20,260 nt of DNA from CAIYRG01 sp035632215. Lineage in GTDB: Bacteria > Pseudomonadota > Alphaproteobacteria > Micropepsales > Micropepsaceae. The stretch is from the NCBI GenBank assembly GCA_035632215.1, contig DASQHF010000054.1, positions 1 through 20,260 of the forward strand, given 5' to 3'. Position numbers and translations under genes: made by a program. The notes under the pieces were generated by a model. It did not search any database. It saw nothing but the letters and a program-made list of their open reading frames with translations, and was not told the DNA's origin. This document shows positions 1 through 7,415 of the stretch, piece after piece (the first letter of the stretch is position 1; every line of letters starts with the position of its first letter).

Positions 1-2
1 CC

Positions 3-1787
3 CTCGCGGGTGAGGGGGTGGGAGCTTCCACGACCGCCGTTGCGACAGGTGACGGCTCTGCCTTTGATGGAGAGGGGATTCTGCGCGACGCACTCGAACC
101 CGGCGCGCGGATCGACGGGCCGGCGATCATCATCGAGACAACGGCGACGACGATCGTGGAGCCCGGCTGGCGGGCGAACGTGGATGCGTTGTCCAATCTC
201 GTTCTCGAACGCGTCACGCCACTGCCGAGCCAAGTCGCGGTCGGCACCAAGGTCGATCCGGTGATGCTCGAAATCTTCAACAATCTCTTCATGTCGGTCG
301 CGGAAGAGATGGGGCTTGCGCTTCAGAACACCGCGTCGTCCGTCAACATCAAGGAGCGGCTCGACTTTTCCTGCGCCCTCTTCGACGAAACGGGCGCGCT
401 GATCGCGAACGCGCCGCACATCCCCGTGCATTTAGGCTCGATGGGAGATTCCGTGCGCACGATCATTTCCGCGCGCGGCGACAGACGCGACGGCCGCGGC
501 ATGAAGGAAGGCGACGTTTACGTGCTGAACGCGCCTTATCACGGCGGCTCGCATCTTCCCGATGTCACCGTGATCATGCCGGTGTTCCATAAGGGCAAGC
601 CCTTCGCCTATGTCGCGGCGCGCGGCCATCACGCCGATATCGGCGGGATCACGCCCGGCTCCATGCCGCCCTTCAGCCGCACCGTGGATGAAGAGGGTGT
701 GCTGATCGACAACTTCCTCTTGATCGATGCCGGGCGGTTTCGCGAACAAGAGACGCGCGCGCTGCTCGCTTCCGGGAAATATCCGGCGCGGTCGCCGGAG
801 CAGAACATCGCCGATTTGAAGGCCCAGGCGGCTGCTTGCGTGAAGGGCGTAGCGGAGCTCACACGCCTCGTCGCGCTCTATGGTCCCGATGTGGTGCGCG
901 CCTATATGGGGCATGTCCAGGACAACGCGGCCGAATGCGTGCGCCGCGTGATCGATCGGTTGAAGGACGGCGCCTTCGCCTGCGAGATGGATGTGGGTGC
1001 GGTCATCAGAGTCGCGATCATCGTGGACAAGGCGAAGCGGGGCGCGCGCGTCGATTTCACCGGCACGAGCGCGCAATTGTCATCGAATTTCAACGCGCCG
1101 CTATCGGTTTGCCGCGCGGCGGTGCTCTATGTGTTCCGGACGCTGATCGATGACGAGATCCCACTGAACGACGGCTGCATGCGGCCGCTTCAGATGATCG
1201 TGCCGGAAGGCTCGATGCTGAACCCGCGCTATCCCGCGGCGGTCGTAGCAGGGAATGTGGAGACGAGCCAGGCGATCACCGATGCGCTCTACGGCGCGCT
1301 GGGTGTACAGGCGGCGGCGCAAGGGACGATGAACAATTTCACCTTCGGCGACGGGGAGAGCCAGTATTACGAAACCGTCTGCGGCGGTTCGGGTGCCGGG
1401 CCCGACCACGACGGCACCGATGCCGTGCACACGCACATGACAAACACGCGGCTGACCGATCCAGAAGTGCTGGAAGAGCGTTTCCCCGTGTTGCTCGAGG
1501 AATTCGCGGTGCGGACGGGATCGGGTGGACGCGGCCGGCATCATGGCGGCGACGGCACGGTGCGCCGCGTGCGGTTCAGGAAAAAGCTGACGGCGGCGAT
1601 TGTCTCCAACCGCCGGCGCGTGGCGCCGTTCGGGCTTTCCGGTGGCGGCGATGGCGCGGCAGGGCGAAATTGGGTCGAACGGACGGATGGAAGCATCGAG
1701 CATTTCGGTGCGACGGCGCTCGTCGAAGTGAACGCGGGCGATGCCTTTGTCCTCGAAACCCCCGGCGGAGGAGGGTTTGGGGGATGA
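3..1787 (+). CDS. 5-oxoprolinase (ATP-hydrolysing), HyuA-HyuB fusion, 5' partial
   Basis: This is the C-terminal part of an ATP-dependent 5-oxoprolinase, which opens 5-oxo-L-proline to L-glutamate in the cytoplasm. The frame is open to the window edge, so the GTG at 18 is probably not the start. The first ~75 visible residues match the end of a HyuA/hydantoinase-A domain (ARIDGPAIII, then TTIVEPGW). A full HyuB domain follows, from about VDPVMLEIF to the end. HyuB hallmarks are NIKERLDFSCALFD, APHIPVHLGSMG, GGSHLPDVTVI and RGHHADIGGITPGSMPP, and they read like the eukaryotic/bacterial OPLAH type rather than a hydantoinase. The protein ends in a glycine-rich tail, TPGGGGFGG, usual for HyuB. 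A and B domains on one chain are the OPLAH arrangement; many bacteria split them. The downstream 5-oxoproline transporter genes support the substrate assignment. N-acyl hydantoinase activity is a less likely alternative. Confidence 0.9.
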   Translation, partial: LAGEGVGASTTAVATGDGSAFDGEGILRDALEPGARIDGPAIIIETTATTIVEPGWRANVDALSNLVLERVTPLPSQVAVGTKVDPVMLEIFNNLFMSVAEEMGLALQNTASSVNIKERLDFSCALFDETGALIANAPHIPVHLGSMGDSVRTIISARGDRRDGRGMKEGDVYVLNAPYHGGSHLPDVTVIMPVFHKGKPFAYVAARGHHADIGGITPGSMPPFSRTVDEEGVLIDNFLLIDAGRFREQETRALLASGKYPARSPEQNIADLKAQAAACVKGVAELTRLVALYGPDVVRAYMGHVQDNAAECVRRVIDRLKDGAFACEMDVGAVIRVAIIVDKAKRGARVDFTGTSAQLSSNFNAPLSVCRAAVLYVFRTLIDDEIPLNDGCMRPLQMIVPEGSMLNPRYPAAVVAGNVETSQAITDALYGALGVQAAAQGTMNNFTFGDGESQYYETVCGGSGAGPDHDGTDAVHTHMTNTRLTDPEVLEERFPVLLEEFAVRTGSGGRGRHHGGDGTVRRVRFRKKLTAAIVSNRRRVAPFGLSGGGDGAAGRNWVERTDGSIEHFGATALVEVNAGDAFVLETPGGGGFGG

Positions 1788-1805
1788 GCGTGCTTGTTCC
1801 CACTT

Positions 1806-1925
1806 TGTCATTCCCGGCCGAGCGGCCCCGGATTAAATCCGGGGTCGCAAGGGGAAGGGAACCCAGGGGCGTCTGGGTCCCCTTCCCTCGCGCTCGTGAA
1901 AAGCTCGCGCTCGCCGGGGATGACA
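1806..1925. repeat. 120-bp intergenic palindromic repeat
   Basis: The outer arms TGTCATTCCCGGC (1806-1818) and GCCGGGGATGACA (1913-1925) are complementary with one mismatch. Inside is a perfect 8-bp stem, CCCCGGAT/ATCCGGGG with a 3-nt loop (1826-1844), and an imperfect stem built on ACCCAG/CTGGGT near 1855-1885. It fills the spacer between the oxoprolinase and DUF969 genes. This looks like a dispersed alphaproteobacterial intergenic repeat; its role, if any, is unknown. There is no T-run that would make it a standard terminator. Confidence 0.75.
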
Positions 1926-1953
1926 ACATGTGGGGACGCGATGGAGAGCGCGA

Positions 1954-2646
1954 ATGTTGCCGTTGATCGGAATTGGCGTCGTGGTGCTGGGCTTTGCGCT
2001 GCGGTTGAACGGTCTTCTGGTCGTCGCGGCGGCGGCAATCGCAACCGCGCTCGCGGGCGGGCTCGATCTCGTCACCGCGATCTCCGCCTTCGGGCATGCC
2101 TTCAACGAGAACCGCTATGTCAGCATCACCTTTCTGGTGTTGCCTGCAATCGGCGCGCTCGAGCGCGCAGGGTTGCAGGAGCGCGCCCGCGACATGATCG
2201 AGGCCATGCGCGCCATGACGGTCTCGCGCATCATCGTGCTGTATCTCTTGATGCGCGAGACCGCGGCGGCGATCGGACTCACCTCGCTTGGCGGCCAGGC
2301 GCAGATGGTGCGGCCGTTGATCGCGCCGATGGCCGAAGCCGCGGCCGAGGCGCGCTTAGGCACGCTCTCGGATGAGACGCGCCAAGCGGTGCGGGCGCAG
2401 GCGGCCGCGGCCGAGAACGTCGGCTGGTTCTTCGGCGAGGACATATTCGTCGCCCTCGGCTCGGTTCTCTTGATCCGCGGCATTCTCGAGCAGAACGGAA
2501 TTCTGGTTCAGCCGCTTCAGCTCTCGCTATGGTCGATTCCGACCGCGATCGCCGCGTTCGCGATCCATGCGACGCGGATCTATGTGTTCGAGCAGCGGCT
2601 CAAACGCGAGACGAAGTTGCCGGAAGCGGAGACCGCACGCTCATGA
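1954..2646 (+). CDS. DUF969 family membrane protein, putative 5-oxoproline transporter subunit
   Basis: This is a 230-residue inner-membrane protein of the DUF969 family, annotated elsewhere as one subunit of a two-part 5-oxoproline transporter. It begins MLPLIGIGVVVLGFALRLN, followed by a hydrophobic segment (about 22-40), the conserved-looking stretch FNENRYVSITFLVLPAIGALERAGLQERA, further hydrophobic stretches around residues 95-115 and 155-175, and a C-terminal membrane segment. I chose ATG 1954 over the upstream in-frame GTG 1930. A GGAGAG ribosome site lies 5 nt before it, and the longer N-terminus MGTRWRAR would add charged residues ahead of the first membrane segment. Its stop overlaps the DUF979 start as ATGA, so the two are probably translated together. 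Substrate is inferred from family annotation and the adjacent oxoprolinase; I see no direct substrate motif. Confidence 0.88.
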   Translation: MLPLIGIGVVVLGFALRLNGLLVVAAAAIATALAGGLDLVTAISAFGHAFNENRYVSITFLVLPAIGALERAGLQERARDMIEAMRAMTVSRIIVLYLLMRETAAAIGLTSLGGQAQMVRPLIAPMAEAAAEARLGTLSDETRQAVRAQAAAAENVGWFFGEDIFVALGSVLLIRGILEQNGILVQPLQLSLWSIPTAIAAFAIHATRIYVFEQRLKRETKLPEAETARS

Positions 2647-3596
2647 TCGGACTTTCCGCGGTCTATGTCTTCGCCGGAATCGTGTTCGTGGTGATCACGA
2701 TCTTTTCGGCTCTCGACCGCGCCAATCCGAAACGCGCGGTGAACGCGCTGTTCTGGGGCCTGCTTGCCGCGAGCTTTCTGTTCGGCGATCTCTTGGGGGA
2801 TTTCGGCAACGGCCTGCTCGTGCTCGCCCTTGCCGCGCTCGCCGGTTTTGCAGGCCTTGGTCTGGGTCAGCCCAAAACGACCGATGCAGACGAGCGCAAG
2901 CGGCTCGCACGCGAGTTCAAGAACCGCCTGTTCGTACCTGCGCTCGCGATCCCCGCGGTGACGCTCATCGGGTCATTGACGCTGAAATACGCGAGCTTCA
3001 GCGGGCGGCCGTTGTTCGATCCGGCGCAAGTGACCCTCATCGCGCTGGTGCTTGCGGTCGTCGCGTCCGTTGCGCTATCGCGGTTCATGCTGCGGCAACC
3101 CGTCATCGCGGCGCTCGAGGAGGGACGGCGGCTCCTGGATCTCGTGAGCTGGACGGCGCTGCTTCCCCAGATGCTCGCGTCCTTAGGTGCGGTGTTTGCA
3201 CTAGCAGGATTGGGGACCGCGGTCGGCAATCTGTTCACCGGGCTCATCCCCGCCGACAGCCGTTTCGCGGCAGTTGCCGCCTATACCATCGGCATGGCTG
3301 TCTTCACCGTGATCATGGGAAACGGCTATGCCGCCTTTCCGGTGATGACGGCGGCGATCGGACTGCCGCTGATCGTGACGAAGTTCGGCGGCAATCCCGC
3401 GATCATGTCGGCGATCGGCATGGTGTCAGGATTCTGCGGCACGCTCGCGACGCCAATGGCCGCGAACTTCAATCTCGTCCCGGTTGCGCTGCTCGGAATT
3501 TCGGACCCCTATGCGGTGATCAAGGCACAGCTGCCGACCGCCTTCCTGCTCCTCGCCTTCAACACGGTGCTGATGGATGTCCTCGTCTTCCGTTGA
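2643..3596 (+). CDS. DUF979 family membrane protein, putative 5-oxoproline transporter subunit
   Basis: This is a 317-residue, very hydrophobic protein of the DUF979 family, the usual partner of DUF969. Membrane segments are visible near residues 3-21, 33-50, 55-73, 100-117, 130-150, 175-200, 215-245, 250-270 and 295-315. A conserved-looking glycine- and asparagine-rich stretch, GNGYAAFPVMTAAIGLPL, followed by FGGNPAIMSAIGMVSGFCGTL, lies in the C-terminal third and is typical of a transport core. The start ATG 2643 overlaps the preceding stop by four bases (ATGA), and a longer reading from 2529 would only run through DUF969 coding sequence in another frame. The last 20 nt overlap the DUF2891 gene. 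Together with DUF969 it most likely imports 5-oxoproline for the upstream oxoprolinase. The family call is firm; transport of 5-oxoproline is inferred. Confidence 0.88.
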   Translation: MIGLSAVYVFAGIVFVVITIFSALDRANPKRAVNALFWGLLAASFLFGDLLGDFGNGLLVLALAALAGFAGLGLGQPKTTDADERKRLAREFKNRLFVPALAIPAVTLIGSLTLKYASFSGRPLFDPAQVTLIALVLAVVASVALSRFMLRQPVIAALEEGRRLLDLVSWTALLPQMLASLGAVFALAGLGTAVGNLFTGLIPADSRFAAVAAYTIGMAVFTVIMGNGYAAFPVMTAAIGLPLIVTKFGGNPAIMSAIGMVSGFCGTLATPMAANFNLVPVALLGISDPYAVIKAQLPTAFLLLAFNTVLMDVLVFR

Positions 3597-4584
3597 AACT
3601 CAGCTGGACGAAACTCTTGGCTCGCGCTTTGCGGAGATCGCGCTCGGCCACGTCACGCGCGAATATCCGAACGTGATCGCTTACGAGCACACGTTCGGCG
3701 TGAAGAGCCCGAAGACGGTCCATCCGATCTTTTACGGCAGCTACGACTGGCATTCCTGCGTTCACTCCTACTGGCTGCTGGCGAGCCTGTTGCGCCTGTT
3801 TCCGACGATCGAGCAAGCGGACGAGATCAGCTCGCTGTTCGAGGACTCGTTCACCGATGTAAACATCGCGGGCGAGCTCGAGACGCTGGAACCCTTGGCT
3901 CAGCGGGGCTTCGAGCGGCCCTATGGCTGGGCGTGGGCTCTGATGCTGCAAGCGGAGTTGAAGCGCCACGAGACGCAGCCCTGGGCGGAGACCGTGCAGC
4001 CGCTCGCGGATTTTCTGGTCGAACAGTTCGGCGGATATCTGCCGAAGATGACCTATCCCATCCGCAGCGGCGTGCATTCTTCGACCGCGTTCGCGATCGC
4101 GCTTGCGCTCGAATACGCCGATGCGTCCGATGCCGAATTCGCCAAGCTTCTGCGCGACACGGCGATTCGCTGGTATGTAAACGATGCCGACTACCAGGCC
4201 TGGGAACCGAGCGGCGAGGATTTTCTGTCGCCCGCGCTTAGCGAAGCCGAATGCATGCGCCGCGTGATGGAGCGGGAGAAATTCGCTTCGTGGCTGAAAC
4301 GCTTTCTGCCCAGGCTCGGACAAGGCGAACCGGGAAGCCTGTTCACGCCGGTGGAGGTCAGCGACCGCAGCGACGGACGGATCGTGCATCTGGACGGGCT
4401 CAATTTGAGCCGCGCCTGGTGCTGGCGCGCGCTTGCGCGGGCGCTTCCGGAGGACGATCCGGCGAGCGCAGTCCTGATCAAGACCGCGAAGGATCATTTG
4501 GCTGCGTCGCTCCCCTATCTCGCCGGCGATTACATGGGCGAGCATTGGCTCGCGAGCTTCGCGCTGCTGGCGTTGAGGGAGTAA
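3577..4584 (+). CDS. DUF2891 family protein in the 5-oxoproline locus
   Basis: This 335-residue protein has no predicted signal peptide or membrane segment. Family-typical motifs are HPIFYGSYDWHSCVHSYWLL (residues 49-68, with H59 and H63), YGWAWALMLQAEL, YPIRSGVHSSTAFAIALALEYA, EPSGEDFLSPALSEAE and a C-terminal GEHWLASFALLAL. The repeated Trp/His-rich helical segments suggest an all-alpha fold, possibly a helical toroid like that of some sugar epimerases or hydrolases; that is my inference. Its activity is unknown. It starts at ATG 3577, inside the last codons of DUF979 (20-nt overlap) and without a clear ribosome site, so it is probably translationally coupled to the transporter genes. The location suggests work on 5-oxoproline or a compound that releases it, such as a pyroglutamyl peptide or a cyclised glutamine derivative. 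Confidence 0.85.
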   Translation: MSSSSVETQLDETLGSRFAEIALGHVTREYPNVIAYEHTFGVKSPKTVHPIFYGSYDWHSCVHSYWLLASLLRLFPTIEQADEISSLFEDSFTDVNIAGELETLEPLAQRGFERPYGWAWALMLQAELKRHETQPWAETVQPLADFLVEQFGGYLPKMTYPIRSGVHSSTAFAIALALEYADASDAEFAKLLRDTAIRWYVNDADYQAWEPSGEDFLSPALSEAECMRRVMEREKFASWLKRFLPRLGQGEPGSLFTPVEVSDRSDGRIVHLDGLNLSRAWCWRALARALPEDDPASAVLIKTAKDHLAASLPYLAGDYMGEHWLASFALLALRE

Positions 4585-4585
4585 T

Positions 4586-4684
4586 CACCCCTCACCCGGC
4601 GCGCCAGTAGCGCGGCTATCGCCGCGCGGCGCGCCGCCCTCTCCCGCAAGGGGAGAGGGGCGAAAGTGCGGTGAGGAGTGGGGT
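4586..4684. repeat. Intergenic palindromic repeat between convergent genes
   Basis: A perfect 9-bp stem, CCCTCTCCC/GGGAGAGGG with loop GCAAG, lies at 4637-4659. It is flanked by an approximate inverted pair, CACCCCTCACCCG near 4587 and CGGTGAGGAGTGGGGT at 4669-4684. This resembles the abundant CTCTCCCGCAAGGGGAGAGG repeats of proteobacterial genomes. It separates the ends of DUF2891 and MmgE/PrpD and may act as a bidirectional transcription stop, though no T-run follows the stem. It also encodes the C-terminus of the MmgE/PrpD protein on the - strand. Confidence 0.7.
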
Positions 4685-6046
4685 CACGTCCGGGAGCGAG
4701 TCCAGCGAGAGCGTGAGGTCGATGATGCGGTCGGACTGCGCTTTGGGAAGCCGTCGCGTGAGCTTTTGAAATTTTGCGATCACGTCGGAGGCGGGGGCGA
4801 AGTTCTGCTCCGAGCCGCGCGGTGCATCCACGGCTTCTTCGAGCACGGTGCCGTCGGAGAGATGTACGGTGACGTGCACCGAGTGGCGGAACTTGGAGCC
4901 CTTGGCGGTGATCGCGGGATCTTCCTTGGCGACGACTTTTTCGGCCAGCGCCATACGCTTTTCGTCCGCAACAAGCGCTTCCGAGAACTGGTCGATGAAA
5001 CAGTCGCCTTCCAAAAGCAGCGTCGCGACGCAGTAGGAAAGGTTCAACTGCGCCGCGGTCATGCCCTCGGGGCGATACCGCCAGCCGGTGTGCTCGAACG
5101 TCGCCTTGGAGCAGTGGACGACGATCTCCTTCACATCCTTGGGCCCAAAGGGATGTCGCACCTGCATCAAGCGGATCGCATCGAGAGTCGTGTGATTGCT
5201 GCCGACGCAGGAATAGAATTTCAGCGAGATGCGCATGGTCTCGAAGCGCTCGCCCAAGCCCGACGTCAACTCGTCCAACTTGAAACGATCATTTGACCGC
5301 GAAAACGTGGTGCAGAAGCCGCCGTAGGGATTTTCGAACACGTCGACGATCCCGGTGAAGCCGTCTTTCGCCAGCAAAGCCGCGTAGAGCCCGCTCTGCG
5401 ACGCCCGGCCCGCATGCATGCGCTTGACCATGGCGCCGAATTGCGCCGCCATCAGCCCCGAGGACTGCGTGCCGGCGATGCCGAGCGCATGAACGGCCTT
5501 CTCCGCCGGGAGCTTCAGCCCCGCGGCAGCACCGGCCGCGGCCGAGAAGACGCCGAGCGTCGCCCCCGAATGCCAGCCCTGAACGATGTGTTCCTGGCCC
5601 ATGCACATACCCACGCGCGGCCCGATCTCGTAGCCGGCGACGGCGGCGGTCAGGAGATCGCGGCCGCTGATGCCGGGATTGAGCTCGGCAACAGCAAACA
5701 GTGCGGGTAGCGTCACCGCGCCGACATGCAGCACACCCTGACGGTGCACATCGTCGAGCTCGAAGCTCTGCACCAAGGTTCCGTTCGCGAGCGCCGCGTG
5801 CGGCGCGGAGAGGCGCAAACCCGTTCCCCAGACGCCGCAGGCCTTGGATGCATCGAGGCCGGACAGCGTCTCCATCAGGATGCGCGACCATTCGAGATCG
5901 GTGCCGAAAATCGCGCAGCCAAGCGCATCCAGCATCAGGAGCTTGATCCGCTCCTTGACCTCTTCAGGAATACGGTCATAGGTGAGCCCGGCGATGAAGC
6001 GCGCCATTCCGGCGGTATAGGGATTGGCGCTCGTTTCGCGGTCCAT
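4616..6046 (-). CDS. MmgE/PrpD family protein (2-methylcitrate dehydratase-like)
   Basis: This is a 476-residue cytosolic protein of the MmgE/PrpD superfamily, which contains 2-methylcitrate dehydratase and cis-aconitate decarboxylase. Family features are LLMLDALGCAIFG (37-49), ELDDVHRQGVLHVGAVTLPAL with the acidic pair D98-D99 and H107, MVKRMHAGRASQSGLYAALLA (the Lys-Arg-x-His signature), and KFYSCVGSNHTTLDAIRLM. I chose ATG 6046 because GGGGAGGA sits just before it. The frame runs open further upstream but that part overlaps the divergent gene and looks non-coding. After LSLDSLPDV the last ~20 residues (ending CGRGRRAARR) are encoded by the intergenic palindrome, so the original stop may have been lost. 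The divergent LeuC/LeuD-like neighbours suggest a pathway of hydroxy-acid dehydration/hydration. The exact substrate cannot be read from sequence. Confidence 0.88.
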   Translation of the reverse strand: MDRETSANPYTAGMARFIAGLTYDRIPEEVKERIKLLMLDALGCAIFGTDLEWSRILMETLSGLDASKACGVWGTGLRLSAPHAALANGTLVQSFELDDVHRQGVLHVGAVTLPALFAVAELNPGISGRDLLTAAVAGYEIGPRVGMCMGQEHIVQGWHSGATLGVFSAAAGAAAGLKLPAEKAVHALGIAGTQSSGLMAAQFGAMVKRMHAGRASQSGLYAALLAKDGFTGIVDVFENPYGGFCTTFSRSNDRFKLDELTSGLGERFETMRISLKFYSCVGSNHTTLDAIRLMQVRHPFGPKDVKEIVVHCSKATFEHTGWRYRPEGMTAAQLNLSYCVATLLLEGDCFIDQFSEALVADEKRMALAEKVVAKEDPAITAKGSKFRHSVHVTVHLSDGTVLEEAVDAPRGSEQNFAPASDVIAKFQKLTRRLPKAQSDRIIDLTLSLDSLPDVTPLLTALSPLSPCGRGRRAARR

Positions 6047-6149
6047 TGCATCCTCCCCTTTCCTTCCAGCACAGCTCAAGGGGCGAAGCAATGGATGCGC
6101 GCGGGACATCGGGCTAGAGTGCAAAAACGCAACTGGGAGAGCATTGGCA
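6047..6149. promoter_or_regulatory. Divergent intergenic region between MmgE/PrpD and LeuC-like genes
   Basis: This 103-bp spacer separates two divergent genes and must hold the 5' ends of both transcripts. It contains the ribosome sites for each: GGGGAGGA read on the - strand just before 6046, and GGGAGA at 6135-6140, nine bases before the LeuC-like ATG. I see no convincing -35/-10 pair or operator palindrome by eye. Shared control of the two sides is plausible but inferred only from the layout. Confidence 0.4.
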
Positions 6150-7415
6150 ATGGGCATGACGATGACGGAGAAGATCCTCGCGCGCGCGGGCGGGGGGAAC
6201 CCGGTGAAGCCGGGCGACCTTGTGGTCGTCGAGATCGACGCCGCGGTCTTCATCGACAACACCTTCTTCCCGATCTACTGGCACGAGATCCTGAAAGTCG
6301 AGGATCCGGATAAGATCATCGTCGTCTTCGACCATCGGGTCCCGGCGCCAGACCGTCAGGCCGCGGCGGCCCAAGTGGTCGGGCGCAACTTCGTCAAGAA
6401 ATTCGGGATCAAGCGCTTCCACGACGTCGGGCGCGATGTGGGCATCTCTCATGTCGTCGTGGCCGATCGCGGCTATGCGCTTCCGGGCACGGTTCTCGTC
6501 TGCGCCGATTCGCACACCTGTAGCGGCGGCGCCTTCAACTGTGCGGCGCGTGGCGTCGGCGCGCCCGACATGATCTATGCCGCGACCAAGGGGAAGACCT
6601 GGTTCCGGGTGGGCGAGACCGTGCGCTACGACGTCACTGGGAAGCTCGGCGCGGGCGTCACGACGAAGGACGTGTTCCTTTTCATCGCGAACACCTTCGG
6701 CGATCACGCCAACCAGAATGTCGAGATCGGCGGGCCGGGGTTGAAGCATTTGAGCATCAATGCGCGCCGCACGATCGCCACCATGGGGGCGGAGATCAGC
6801 GCCGACTTCACCATCTTCGAAGCCGACGATCTCGTCATCGACTACGTGAAGAAGCGCAACCCGAAGCCGTTCGAGGCGCAATACCCCGACGAAGACGCGG
6901 TCTACAAAGCGCGGCGCAGGATCGCGCTCGACGAGATTGAGCCTCTGGTCGCGCTTCCCGACGCGGTACTGAACAATTCCGTGCCGGTGAAGAAAGTCGC
7001 GGGCGAGAAGATCGATCAGGCGTTCATCGGCTCCTGTGCCAACGGCACGCTCGATGATTTCGCCATTGCCGCGCGCGTGTTGAGCGGCCGGCGCGTGGCC
7101 GACGGCGTACGCCTGATCGTGACGCCCGGCTCGCAGGAGGTCTATCGCGAGGCGGTGCGGGCAGGCTATGTGCAGACGCTGGTCGATGCCGGCGCGATCG
7201 TGACGAACGCCACCTGCGGGGCCTGCGGCGGCGGCCATCTCGGTGTGCTCGGCCCGGGCGAAGTCTGCATCACCGCGAGCACGCGGAACTTCAAAGGCCG
7301 CATGGGCGATCCTTCCGCGCGCATCTTCATGGCCTCGCCGGCGACCGTCGCGGCGTCCGCCATCAGCGGCGCGATCGCGCATCCGGGCGAATACACGCGC
7401 GAGGCGCTCGTATGA
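6150..7415 (+). CDS. 3-isopropylmalate dehydratase/homoaconitase-family large subunit (LeuC-like)
   Basis: This is the 421-residue large subunit of an aconitase-superfamily dehydratase carrying a [4Fe-4S] cluster. The start MGMTMTEKILARAG is the standard LeuC N-terminus, and GGGAGA lies 9 nt upstream of ATG 6150. Motifs are FDHRVPAPD (60-68), ADSHTC (119-124), the cluster ligands C296 (in GSCANG), C356 and C359 (in TCGACGGG), and the C-terminal block NFKGRMGDPSARIFMASPATVAAS. Length fits the ~420-residue archaeal/second-type LeuC class rather than the ~470-residue LeuC of leucine synthesis. After ADSHTC the usual THGALGAFATG pattern is replaced by SGGAFNCAARG. The gene overlaps the small-subunit gene by four bases. 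The partner is the LeuD-like protein; the substrate could be isopropylmalate, a methylated malate (as for 2,3-dimethylmalate dehydratase) or another 2-hydroxyacid. Confidence 0.88.
   Translation: MGMTMTEKILARAGGGNPVKPGDLVVVEIDAAVFIDNTFFPIYWHEILKVEDPDKIIVVFDHRVPAPDRQAAAAQVVGRNFVKKFGIKRFHDVGRDVGISHVVVADRGYALPGTVLVCADSHTCSGGAFNCAARGVGAPDMIYAATKGKTWFRVGETVRYDVTGKLGAGVTTKDVFLFIANTFGDHANQNVEIGGPGLKHLSINARRTIATMGAEISADFTIFEADDLVIDYVKKRNPKPFEAQYPDEDAVYKARRRIALDEIEPLVALPDAVLNNSVPVKKVAGEKIDQAFIGSCANGTLDDFAIAARVLSGRRVADGVRLIVTPGSQEVYREAVRAGYVQTLVDAGAIVTNATCGACGGGHLGVLGPGEVCITASTRNFKGRMGDPSARIFMASPATVAASAISGAIAHPGEYTREALV

Noticed and set aside
1..25. Possible further repeat at the window start (GTGAGGGGGTGGGAG)
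   Set aside because: It resembles the arm at 4587-4599 over only about 11 bases and the reading frame is open through it. Too short to call from one edge of the window.
6114..7382. 422-residue open frame on the - strand
   Set aside because: It lies opposite the LeuC-like gene, whose cluster cysteines and SHTC motif are unmistakable. The - strand product is His/Arg/Asp-rich and matches nothing I recognise.
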